Positions 1 through 6,340 of a DNA stretch of 6,340 nucleotides are shown piece by piece. Position 1 is the stretch's first letter. Every line of letters starts with the position of its first letter. The stretch spans positions 1-6,340 of the forward strand of contig PAIR01000019.1 in NCBI GenBank assembly GCA_002704905.1, written 5' to 3'. The DNA is from Fidelibacterota bacterium. Its GTDB lineage: Bacteria > Fidelibacterota > Marinisomatia > Marinisomatales > TCS55. Below the pieces are notes generated by a model. That model had not been told where the DNA came from. It searched no databases and saw only the letters and a list, made by a program, of their open reading frames with translations. A program made the position numbers and the translations under genes.

Positions 1-1344
1 TTTTATCGCTTTTCTAATAGGACGCCAGAATACAAGTATTTAAAAGAAAGAAGAAAGGCTCTCGGAGGGCCCCAACCAAGCAGAGGGGACAACTCAAAAC
101 CTCTTGCTGTTCCAAAAGTTTCAATCTTTAAAGAGTTGATAGAGGGCACGGGCACTCGTGAAATTTCAACAACCATGGCATATGTTCGCCTCTTAACAAT
201 ATTAACAAAAGACAAAAAAATTGGAAAACACGTTGTACCAATTATTCCAGACGAGGCACGGACTTTTGGTATGGACCCGCTTTTTAGGCAGCTCGGTATT
301 TATGCCAGCAAAGGACAGCTTTATGATCCAGTAGATTCAGAGCAGTTTCTATATTACAAGGAAGCAAAAAACGGACAAATACTAGAAGAAGGAATTAATG
401 AGGCGGGGGCCGTCTCTTCTTTTATTGCTGCGGCTACCAGCTATAGCAATCATGGGATTAAAATGATTCCCTTTTATATTTATTATTCCATGTTTGGCTT
501 CCAACGTGTTTGGGATTTTATTTGGGCCGCAGGAGACATGCGTGCACGAGGCTTTTTATTGGGAGGAACCGCAGGAAGAACAACGCTAAACGGAGAAGGC
601 CTTCAACATCAAGATGGCCACAGCCACTTGGCAGCTGCGGCAACACCAAATATAAAAGCCTATGATTTATCATATGCATATGAAATTGCCGTTGTAATTC
701 ATCAGGGAATGCAAGAAATGTGCCAAAACAACAAAGATGTTATATATTACCTAACGCTTGAAAACGAAAACTACACCCACCCCGCAATGCCGAAGGGCGT
801 AGAAGAAGATATAATTAAAGGCTTATATAAAACACACTCAACCAAATCGCCGACAATTCGTCTGCTTGGAAGCGGCCCGCTAATGGGAGAAGTTCTTGCG
901 GCCGCAGATTTGTTAAAAAAAGATTGGAGCATTGAGCCGGGGATTTGGAACGTGACCAGTTTTAGTGAGCTGCGCAGAGACGCAGAAGAGGTTGAGCGGT
1001 GGAATTTGATACACCCAGATAAAAAGCAAAAAAAATCCCACCTAGAAAAGCGATTGAGCCAACACAAGGTCCCAACGGTGGCCGTATCTGATTATGTAAA
1101 AATGGTATCAGAACAGATTGCACCATATGTTCCAGGTAAGTATTATGCTTTGGGAACAGACGGCTTTGGAAGGAGCGAAACAAGAGAAAATTTGCGACAT
1201 TTTTTTGAAGTTGACCGATATTATATAGTTTTAACAGCAATAAGAGCACTTGCGCTTGAGGGCAAAATGGACATGTCCAAAGCGGATGAGGCAATAAAAA
1301 AATATAATATTGATCCAGAAAAACCGAGCCCCATCACGGTATAG
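1..1344 (+). CDS. aceE: Pyruvate dehydrogenase E1 component, homodimeric AceE type (partial, 5' end outside window)
   Basis: Thiamine-diphosphate-dependent E1 of the cytoplasmic pyruvate dehydrogenase complex; it decarboxylates pyruvate and reductively acetylates the lipoyl group on E2. The frame is open from base 1 and ends at TAG 1342-1344, giving 447 residues, about the C-terminal half of a family usually near 890 residues. Homology-type sequence is already present before the first in-frame TTG (136), including YLKERRKALGG near residue 13, so that TTG is internal. Visible AceE signatures: REISTTMAYVRLL near residue 53, DEARTFGMDPLFRQ near 84, and EGINE, whose second Glu (codon 400-402) corresponds to the cofactor-activating Glu571 of E. 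coli. Further on are PFYIYYSMFGFQR near 157, GEGLQHQDGHSH with the His (codon 607-609) matching E. coli His640, and LGTDGFGRSETRENLRHFFEVD near the C-terminus. The Mg/ThDP diphosphate site and the inner active-site loop lie upstream, unseen. No frameshift was seen, and spacing from EGINE to the C-terminus is close to E. coli AceE. Confidence 0.97.
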   Translation, partial: FYRFSNRTPEYKYLKERRKALGGPQPSRGDNSKPLAVPKVSIFKELIEGTGTREISTTMAYVRLLTILTKDKKIGKHVVPIIPDEARTFGMDPLFRQLGIYASKGQLYDPVDSEQFLYYKEAKNGQILEEGINEAGAVSSFIAAATSYSNHGIKMIPFYIYYSMFGFQRVWDFIWAAGDMRARGFLLGGTAGRTTLNGEGLQHQDGHSHLAAAATPNIKAYDLSYAYEIAVVIHQGMQEMCQNNKDVIYYLTLENENYTHPAMPKGVEEDIIKGLYKTHSTKSPTIRLLGSGPLMGEVLAAADLLKKDWSIEPGIWNVTSFSELRRDAEEVERWNLIHPDKKQKKSHLEKRLSQHKVPTVAVSDYVKMVSEQIAPYVPGKYYALGTDGFGRSETRENLRHFFEVDRYYIVLTAIRALALEGKMDMSKADEAIKKYNIDPEKPSPITV

Positions 1345-1348
1345 GAGA
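1343..1348 (+). promoter_or_regulatory. Shine-Dalgarno site of aceF (fixes its TTG start)
   Basis: An AGGAGA purine motif overlaps the aceE stop codon and ends 5 nt before the TTG at 1354. The stop of aceE is in the same frame as aceF and the TTG is the first start codon after it. The next in-frame TTG, at 1381, already lies within the lipoyl domain. The site therefore supports TTG 1354 as the true start and suggests translational coupling to aceE. It is the clearest ribosome binding site in the window. Confidence 0.8.
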
Positions 1349-1353
1349 ATCAG

Positions 1354-2604
1354 TTGATTAAAGAATTAATACTACCAGACTTGGGAGAAGGTATTGACGG
1401 AGCAGAGGTTAGCGAAATCCTGGTATCTATTGGAGACACCATAAAGACTAATGAGACGGTTCTTGTTTTGGAGTCTGACAAGGCCTCCATGGAAATTCCA
1501 AGCGAAACGAACGGAAAAGTTCTAGAAATATTGGTTTCAATCGGAGAGAGAATTAAACCAGGCCAACGATTAATAAAAATAGAATCAGCAAAAGAAGCCC
1601 CTAAAGAAAAAAAGGCAGAAAAAAACAACCGGCCCGAGAGCACAAAGCGCGCATCAAAAACAAGACAAAAAGAAAAAACGCTTGAACCAGACGCGACAGA
1701 ATTAACAGAAAAAATATTTGCATCCCCAGGAGTACGGCGACTCGCAAGAGAGTTGGGAATTAATCTTCAAATAATTAAAGGAACAGGAGAAAAAGGGCGA
1801 ATTACAAAAGACGATCTTAACGGCTATATAAAAATCCAAATGATGATTTCATCTGGAAACATTTCGGCCCCCCGCCCTGCAGTTAATTTCTCTCACTGGG
1901 GTGAAGTAGAGGTCCAAAAACTCTCAAAAATTCAACGTATAACTGGACAAAGGCTTCAGCGGGCCTGGCAGACAATACCACACGTGACCCAGTTTGACCA
2001 GGCGAACATAGCTGAATTAGAACAGCATCGTAAAAAATTAAAAAAGAAGTTAGAGAAAAAAGGAACGAAGGTTACCCTTTTACCTTTTTTAATTACAGCG
2101 GTCACGCGCATGTTAAAAGAATTCCCAGCTTTTAACAGCTCGCTAGATAGCACAGAAGAAAATCTTGTTATAAAAAATTATTATAATATTGGGATTGCTG
2201 TGGACACTCCAAGCGGATTAACCGTGCCGGTTATAAAAGAAGCTGATAGAAAATCAATTATTGAACTTTCAGAAGAAATAATTGATTTGAGCGAGCGCGC
2301 TCGGGCCAAAAAACTAAATGCAGACGAAATGAAAGGAGGAACGTTTACAATCTCAAGTTTGGGCGGAATTGGCGGACGTTTTTTTACGCCGATAATAAAC
2401 CCTCCCGAGGTTGCTATTTTAGGAGTCTCGCGAAGTTATTGGGGGAACAAAAAAGACCAACAAGTAAAAGAAAAAACACGCGCCTACCTTTTACCCTTTT
2501 CTTTATCGTACGATCATCGCGTTATAGATGGCGCGGCAGCAGCGAGTTTTACGACAAAACTATCTGAAACACTATCTAACAAGTCACTTTTTGAAGAGAA
2601 GTAA
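1354..2604 (+). CDS. aceF: Dihydrolipoamide acetyltransferase, E2 core of pyruvate dehydrogenase
   Basis: E2 carries the lipoyl swinging arm, transfers the acetyl group to CoA and forms the structural core of the complex. The 416 residues show the standard order. Residues 2-77 are a single lipoyl domain, with ESDKASMEIPS placing the lipoylated lysine at Lys43 (codon 1480-1482). Residues about 78-121 are a linker. Residues about 122-159 are the peripheral subunit-binding domain (FASPGVRRLARELGI, GTGEKGRITKDDL). Residues about 179-416 are the catalytic domain, opening with an AceF-like FSHWGEVEVQKLSKIQ. The active-site motif DHRVIDGAAAA gives His388 (codon 2515-2517) and Asp392. One lipoyl domain makes it much shorter than the three-lipoyl E. 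coli AceF. The first linker is rich in Lys, Glu and Arg rather than Ala and Pro. The start is TTG behind a good ribosome binding site. Position after aceE and before lpd argues for pyruvate, not 2-oxoglutarate or branched-chain substrate. Confidence 0.96.
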   Translation: MIKELILPDLGEGIDGAEVSEILVSIGDTIKTNETVLVLESDKASMEIPSETNGKVLEILVSIGERIKPGQRLIKIESAKEAPKEKKAEKNNRPESTKRASKTRQKEKTLEPDATELTEKIFASPGVRRLARELGINLQIIKGTGEKGRITKDDLNGYIKIQMMISSGNISAPRPAVNFSHWGEVEVQKLSKIQRITGQRLQRAWQTIPHVTQFDQANIAELEQHRKKLKKKLEKKGTKVTLLPFLITAVTRMLKEFPAFNSSLDSTEENLVIKNYYNIGIAVDTPSGLTVPVIKEADRKSIIELSEEIIDLSERARAKKLNADEMKGGTFTISSLGGIGGRFFTPIINPPEVAILGVSRSYWGNKKDQQVKEKTRAYLLPFSLSYDHRVIDGAAAASFTTKLSETLSNKSLFEEK

Positions 2605-4023
2605 GTGCTAAAATTAGAACAGGTAGAAATAGTAGTTATTGGCGCCGGCCCAGGTGGGTATGCAGCGGCTTTTCGAGCAGCTGATCTAGGGAAAAAAGTT
2701 GTTTTAATAGATCGAGACCCAGAGTTGGGCGGGGTTTGCTTAAATCGAGGATGTATTCCATCAAAAGCGCTTTTACACATCTCTAAAGCGATAGGAGAGA
2801 CCAACCACCTTGCTAAACTGGGAGTGTCATATAATGACCCGACGATTGATATAAACAGAGTGAGAGAGCACAAAAACGGCATTGTAAAAAAACTAAACAA
2901 TGGTATTGCGCAAATGGCGGCAGGGAGAAAAGTAAAGACAATACAAGGGGCGGCCTCTTTTTTATCAAACAATCGAATACAGATTAAAACTGGAGCGGCG
3001 AGTCGAACTGTTGAGTTCGATAAATGTATTATAGCGGCCGGATCTACATCATCAATGATTCCTGGGGTGCCTAAAAACCACCCTTCTTTGCTCACCTCAA
3101 AAACAGCATTAGAACTGGAAAGCATACCAGAGAGACTACTGGTCGTCGGTGGAGGTGTAATCGGCTTAGAGTTGGGACAGGTCTATGCGGCCCTTGGAGC
3201 GGCGGTTTCCGTTGTTGAATTTTTACCAAATTTAATTCCTGAGGCTGATACCGACCTTGTAAAGCCGCTACACCAAAAACTAAAAAAACAATTTGAATCA
3301 ATTCTTCTGTCTTCAAAAGTATCAAGCATTGAGCCCGTAAAGGACAGTCGGCTAAAGGTTGTCATAGAGAACAAAAAAGGGAAAACAACAGACTCTTATG
3401 ACAAAGTCTTGATCGCCGTTGGGCGAAAACCAAATTCACACTTATTAAATCTTAAAGTCACAGATATAGAAATAGATGACAAGAGCTTTATAAAAGTTGA
3501 TATGTATCAACGAACGACAGCAAAAAACATTTTCGCCATTGGTGATATTTCTGGTAACCCCATGCTGGCACACAAAGCCACTCACGAAGGAAAGGTTGCG
3601 GCTGAGGTGGCGTCAGGACATCCTTCGGCAATGGATGTGCGCGCGATTCCAAGCGTGGTTTATACTGACCCAGAAGTTGCGTGGGCAGGGCTAACAGAGA
3701 CGAACGCAAAGAAAAATAAAATCGAATATGAAAAAGGAGAATTTCCTTGGGCAGCAAGCGGAAGAGCGATTGCAATAGGGGCACGCCAGGGCAAGACCAA
3801 GCTTTTATTTGACCCGGAAACCAAACAAATTCTTGGAATAGGAATTGTTGGCCCGTCTGCGGGCGATATTATTTCAGAAGGCGTTTTAGCAATTGAAATG
3901 GGCGCCGACTCAATGGACATAGGACTGTCCGTCCACCCCCACCCAACCCTTGGAGAGACGATTGGCTTGGCTGCAGAAGCCTTTGAAGGCACAATCACAG
4001 ATTTATATGTCCCAAAAAAATAA
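2605..4023 (+). CDS. lpd: Dihydrolipoamide dehydrogenase, E3 component
   Basis: FAD flavoprotein that reoxidises dihydrolipoyl-E2 and reduces NAD+. The 472 residues have the usual family length and no extra N-terminal lipoyl domain. Seen in order: the FAD-binding GAGPGG at 13-18; the redox disulfide in CLNRGCIPSKALLH, Cys45 and Cys50; the NAD-binding GGGVIGLE from 182; the second FAD motif IFAIGD ending at Asp314; and the C-terminal dimerisation domain with HPHPTLGET, where His446 and Glu451 form the catalytic pair (same 5-residue spacing as His444/Glu449 in E. coli Lpd). The GTG start follows the aceF TAA directly and in the same frame. There is no other start before the FAD motif, so GTG is the only reasonable choice. 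The purine stretch GAAGAGAAG at 2593-2601 is only a weak Shine-Dalgarno candidate, so termination-reinitiation from aceF is likely. The same E3 may also serve other 2-oxoacid dehydrogenases, but nothing here tests that. Confidence 0.97.
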   Translation: MLKLEQVEIVVIGAGPGGYAAAFRAADLGKKVVLIDRDPELGGVCLNRGCIPSKALLHISKAIGETNHLAKLGVSYNDPTIDINRVREHKNGIVKKLNNGIAQMAAGRKVKTIQGAASFLSNNRIQIKTGAASRTVEFDKCIIAAGSTSSMIPGVPKNHPSLLTSKTALELESIPERLLVVGGGVIGLELGQVYAALGAAVSVVEFLPNLIPEADTDLVKPLHQKLKKQFESILLSSKVSSIEPVKDSRLKVVIENKKGKTTDSYDKVLIAVGRKPNSHLLNLKVTDIEIDDKSFIKVDMYQRTTAKNIFAIGDISGNPMLAHKATHEGKVAAEVASGHPSAMDVRAIPSVVYTDPEVAWAGLTETNAKKNKIEYEKGEFPWAASGRAIAIGARQGKTKLLFDPETKQILGIGIVGPSAGDIISEGVLAIEMGADSMDIGLSVHPHPTLGETIGLAAEAFEGTITDLYVPKK

Positions 4024-5317
4024 TCAAAAATTTAATGGATTTGATTATGTCAAATCATCTGGTGGGATTGAGGAATATGTTTTATTAAAAAATGACCTCA
4101 AAGTTCTTGTGCTAGAAGACCACTCGGCGCCGGTGGCAACTTTTATGGTGACTTACAAGGTTGGGTCTAGGAATGAAGCAATTGGATATACAGGAGCAAC
4201 TCATCTTCTGGAACATTTAATGTTTAAAGGCTCGCGGAATTTTAATAAAGAGAAGAACACCGCAATATGGACCCAGCTCCAAAATATTGGAGCCCAGATA
4301 AATGCAACAACCTGGAATGATAGAACGAATTATTTTGAAGTCGTTCCAAGCGAACACCTGGAGCGCGCAATAGCAATAGAGTCTGATCGAATGCGCTATG
4401 CTTTTTTGAGAGACGAAGACCGACAACCGGAAATGACCGTTGTAAGAAACGAGTTTGAAAGAGGAGAAAATAGCCCCTTTGATGTTTTAGATAAAAATAT
4501 TTGGGCGACAGCATACCAGGCACATCCATATCATCACTCCACCATTGGTTGGCGATCTGATATTGAGAATGTATCAACAGAGAGACTAAAAGAATTTTAT
4601 AATACATATTATTGGCCAAATAATGCAGTGGCAACGGCAATTGGCGACTTTAACAAAAAAGACACACTCTCGCTGATAAATAAATATTTTTCTGAACACA
4701 CAAAAAGTAAAAACCCGATCCCAGGCGTATATACCGAAGAGCCAATACAGGAGGGACCGAGAAGAACAATAGTTAAGCGCGCGGGGCAAACAGAAATTGT
4801 TGGAGTTGCACATAAAACACCACAAGGCAGGCATAAAAACACATACGCGTTTCAGTTGATTGGAAAGATTTTAGCAGATGGGAAAACAAGCCGACTAAAC
4901 AGATTAATTATAGATAAAGGCTTAGCGACGTCTATTTTTATTTATGATTTCCCGTTTCTAGATAATGGCTTATTTATTACATATATTTTTCTGACGCCAG
5001 GCACTGAACACGCGAAAGTGGAAGAAATAATTTTAAAAGAATATAATAATATCATATCTAACGGCGTTTCTGCCGAAGAGCTAAAAAGAGCAAAGGCCCA
5101 AATGAGAGCAACCGTTGCTTTTAGCCGAGACGGCACATATGCTGTTGCCAGCGCTCTGAACGAAGCAATTGCAATTGGAGATTGGACATTTTACACAACA
5201 TTTATGGACAACATTAAAACCGTAACAAACAAAATGATTAAAGACACAGCAAAAAAATGTCTTGTTGAGGATCAGTCAACGACTGGTTGGTTTGTGGCTG
5301 TGGAGACAACAACATAA
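4007..5317 (+). CDS. M16 family zinc metallopeptidase, catalytic subunit
   Basis: Predicted zinc-dependent endopeptidase of the pitrilysin/processing-peptidase superfamily, subfamily M16B by size (436 residues). The inverted zinc motif is intact: HLLEH gives His66, Glu69 and His70 (bases 4202-4216). The third ligand is probably Glu149 in VVRNEFERGENSP, the place of the usual VVxEE block. Other family marks are GATHLLEHLMFKGS, NIGAQINATTWNDRTNYFE, YHHSTIGWRSDIENVS and YNTYYWPNNAVATAIGDF. The C-terminal half reads SRLNRLIIDKGLATS, so the substrate-binding Arg/Tyr pair of the partner type is absent, with Thr308 at the Tyr position. ATG 4007 lies inside the end of lpd (17-nt overlap, different frame). 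The in-frame TTG at 3950 would add 19 residues without family character, and the next start, GTG in KVLVLED, is too late. No Shine-Dalgarno sits at normal distance; GAAGG at 3985-3989 is 17 nt away. No signal peptide or membrane segment is visible. Substrate unknown. Confidence 0.93.
   Translation: MSQKNNQKFNGFDYVKSSGGIEEYVLLKNDLKVLVLEDHSAPVATFMVTYKVGSRNEAIGYTGATHLLEHLMFKGSRNFNKEKNTAIWTQLQNIGAQINATTWNDRTNYFEVVPSEHLERAIAIESDRMRYAFLRDEDRQPEMTVVRNEFERGENSPFDVLDKNIWATAYQAHPYHHSTIGWRSDIENVSTERLKEFYNTYYWPNNAVATAIGDFNKKDTLSLINKYFSEHTKSKNPIPGVYTEEPIQEGPRRTIVKRAGQTEIVGVAHKTPQGRHKNTYAFQLIGKILADGKTSRLNRLIIDKGLATSIFIYDFPFLDNGLFITYIFLTPGTEHAKVEEIILKEYNNIISNGVSAEELKRAKAQMRATVAFSRDGTYAVASALNEAIAIGDWTFYTTFMDNIKTVTNKMIKDTAKKCLVEDQSTTGWFVAVETTT
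5302..5306 (+). promoter_or_regulatory. Possible Shine-Dalgarno site of the second M16 gene
   Basis: GGAGA lies near the end of the first M16 gene, with 11 nt between it and the ATG at 5318. That spacing is longer than ideal. The ATG directly follows the stop codon of the upstream gene, so coupled re-initiation could work with or without this site. Confidence 0.35.
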
Positions 5318-6340
5318 ATGGGTATTTTTTCAGAACAAGTTAAAACAAGAAACATCGCCGAAGGCCTTACAACGCTTGTAATGCCAACGGGAGTCAAAGA
5401 TGTTATTACAATTTCCGGTAGCATATTGGGCGGGTCGCTGCATACGATCACCAAAAACCATAAAATACCGTCGCTTGCGGCAGCTATGCTAGACAAGGGA
5501 ACAGAGTTAAAAGACAAATATAAAATAAGCGAGACATTAGAATCTGTTGGGGCTGAATTAAATTTTTCTAGCACGCAGTATCACACAAACTTTACAGGCT
5601 TTTGTTTAAAAAATAATTTAAAATCAGTCATTTCACTTTTAGCGGAGCAACTGCAAAAGCCACTTTTCTCTAATGAGGAACTGGCCACACTAAAAACCAG
5701 AATTATTGGCAACCTAGAGCGTCAGAAGGAAGATACAAAAAAACGCGCCACAATAGGGTTGCTTAGGGCTCTCTTTCCACAAACACACCCCAATTATCGT
5801 GAAACGCTAGAAAAATCAATTCAATTAATTAGTCAAGTAACAAGTAAAGAGCTCGCAACTTTTCATAAGGCGGCATATGGCCTAGGGTCATTAAATATAG
5901 TTGCCGCCGGAGACCTTCAACCCCAAGCGTTTAACGCTTTAATTCAAGAGGCTTTTGGTGGTTGGAGCCTCAGACAATTGGAGTTGCCGCCGATCATTGA
6001 AAAGGCAAAACCCCCACAAAAAGGGTCGGAAACAATACATGTTCCCGACAAGACAAGCACAGATGTTTTTATCGGCCAACCAATTGGAATAGATAGAGAA
6101 CATGAAAATTATTATGACCTTATGATGGCCGTATATATTTTGGGTGGAAACTTTTCAGCACGGCTAATGCAAACAGTGCGAGACCAACAGGGCCTGACTT
6201 ATGGAATCGGCAGTTCAATCTCAGGCGTTAGTTTTGGCTCGGATGGCTATTGGAGCACGTGGGGCACATTTGCACCAGAAATATTAAAAAAAGGCCAAAA
6301 AGCAACAATGGATCAAATTGAACTCTGGTTTAAAAAAGGA
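5318..6340 (+). CDS. M16 family protein, non-catalytic (Arg/Tyr) subunit (partial, 3' end outside window)
   Basis: The reading frame is open from ATG 5318 to the window end, 341 residues with no stop; M16B proteins usually run about 420-450 residues, so roughly 80-110 are missing. The N-terminal half has the M16 fold signature but no HxxEH: the equivalent stretch reads IPSLAAAMLDKGT (residues 50-62), the degenerate form typical of inactive partners. It continues with ESVGAELNFSSTQYHTNF, and NIVAAGDL at 193-200. The C-terminal half has ILGGNFSARLMQTVRDQQG followed by LTYGIGSS, giving the substrate-binding pair Arg288 (codon 6179-6181) and Tyr295 (codon 6200-6202). The intact Arg/Tyr motif with a lost zinc site suggests it pairs with the upstream catalytic protein to form one active site, as in heterodimeric bacterial and mitochondrial M16B peptidases. 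The ATG abuts the preceding TAA in the same frame. No signal peptide is seen at the N-terminus (MGIFSEQVKTRNIAEGL). Confidence 0.92.
   Translation, partial: MGIFSEQVKTRNIAEGLTTLVMPTGVKDVITISGSILGGSLHTITKNHKIPSLAAAMLDKGTELKDKYKISETLESVGAELNFSSTQYHTNFTGFCLKNNLKSVISLLAEQLQKPLFSNEELATLKTRIIGNLERQKEDTKKRATIGLLRALFPQTHPNYRETLEKSIQLISQVTSKELATFHKAAYGLGSLNIVAAGDLQPQAFNALIQEAFGGWSLRQLELPPIIEKAKPPQKGSETIHVPDKTSTDVFIGQPIGIDREHENYYDLMMAVYILGGNFSARLMQTVRDQQGLTYGIGSSISGVSFGSDGYWSTWGTFAPEILKKGQKATMDQIELWFKKG

Noticed and set aside
962..1294. Minus-strand open frame opposite the 3' part of aceE
   Set aside because: The aceE frame here carries the conserved GTDGFGRSETREN block; the antisense product is low in recognisable features.
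136..1344. Treating TTG 136 as the start of a shorter E1 protein
   Set aside because: The same frame is open back to base 1 and already encodes AceE-like sequence (YLKERRKALGG), so the true start is upstream of the window.
1345..1353. Possible promoter or terminator between aceE and aceF
   Set aside because: Only 9 nt separate the genes, occupied by the ribosome binding site; no hairpin with a T-run is present there or at the other junctions.
1354..2604. Assignment of the E2 to the 2-oxoglutarate or branched-chain 2-oxoacid dehydrogenase complex
   Set aside because: The E1 immediately upstream is the AceE type specific for pyruvate, and the catalytic domain opening resembles AceF.
2514..3125. 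Long open frame on the minus strand (203 codons) across the end of aceF and the start of lpd
   Set aside because: It lies antisense to two genes with full sets of catalytic motifs, crosses their junction, and its translation shows no recognisable domain. It is a frame shadow.
3950..4006. Extended N-terminus of the first M16 protein from TTG 3950
   Set aside because: The added 19 residues lie wholly within the conserved lpd C-terminus, have no ribosome binding site and do not resemble M16 N-termini or a signal peptide.

Overview
The window is one densely packed block on the + strand, with all five genes read in the same direction. It carries the 3' part of a pyruvate dehydrogenase (PDH) operon followed by a pair of M16-family zinc peptidase genes. 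In order: the C-terminal half of aceE (E1, 1-1344), complete aceF (E2, 1354-2604), complete lpd (E3, 2605-4023), a complete M16 peptidase with an intact zinc site (4007-5317), and a second M16 protein that has lost the zinc site but keeps the Arg/Tyr motif, running off the right edge (5318-6340).

The organism looks like a bacterium of moderately low GC (about 40 % by eye). The single-chain, homodimeric AceE-type E1, the AceF-style catalytic domain and the aceE-aceF-lpd order are the arrangement typical of gamma- and betaproteobacteria. The E3 C-terminus (HPHPTLGET, then EGTITDLYVPKK) also resembles gammaproteobacterial E3. I cannot name a genus, and a related deep proteobacterial or uncultured lineage is possible. 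The tight packing would suit a compact genome.

The genes work together as follows. E1 decarboxylates pyruvate with thiamine diphosphate and acetylates the lipoyl group on E2. E2 passes the acetyl group to CoA. E3 reoxidises the dihydrolipoyl group with FAD and NAD+. The two M16 genes are not part of the known PDH reaction. Their motifs are complementary, as in heterodimeric M16B peptidases such as mitochondrial processing peptidase and its bacterial relatives.

The junctions are very short: 9 nt between aceE and aceF, 0 nt between aceF and lpd, a 17-nt overlap between lpd and the first M16 gene, and 0 nt between the two M16 genes. No intergenic stretch is long enough for a promoter or terminator, so all five genes are probably co-transcribed from a promoter upstream of the window. 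No RNA gene, mobile element, CRISPR array or terminator was seen. The core of the window is ordinary central metabolism. The part worth a second look is the apparently cytoplasmic M16 pair coupled to the end of the PDH operon.
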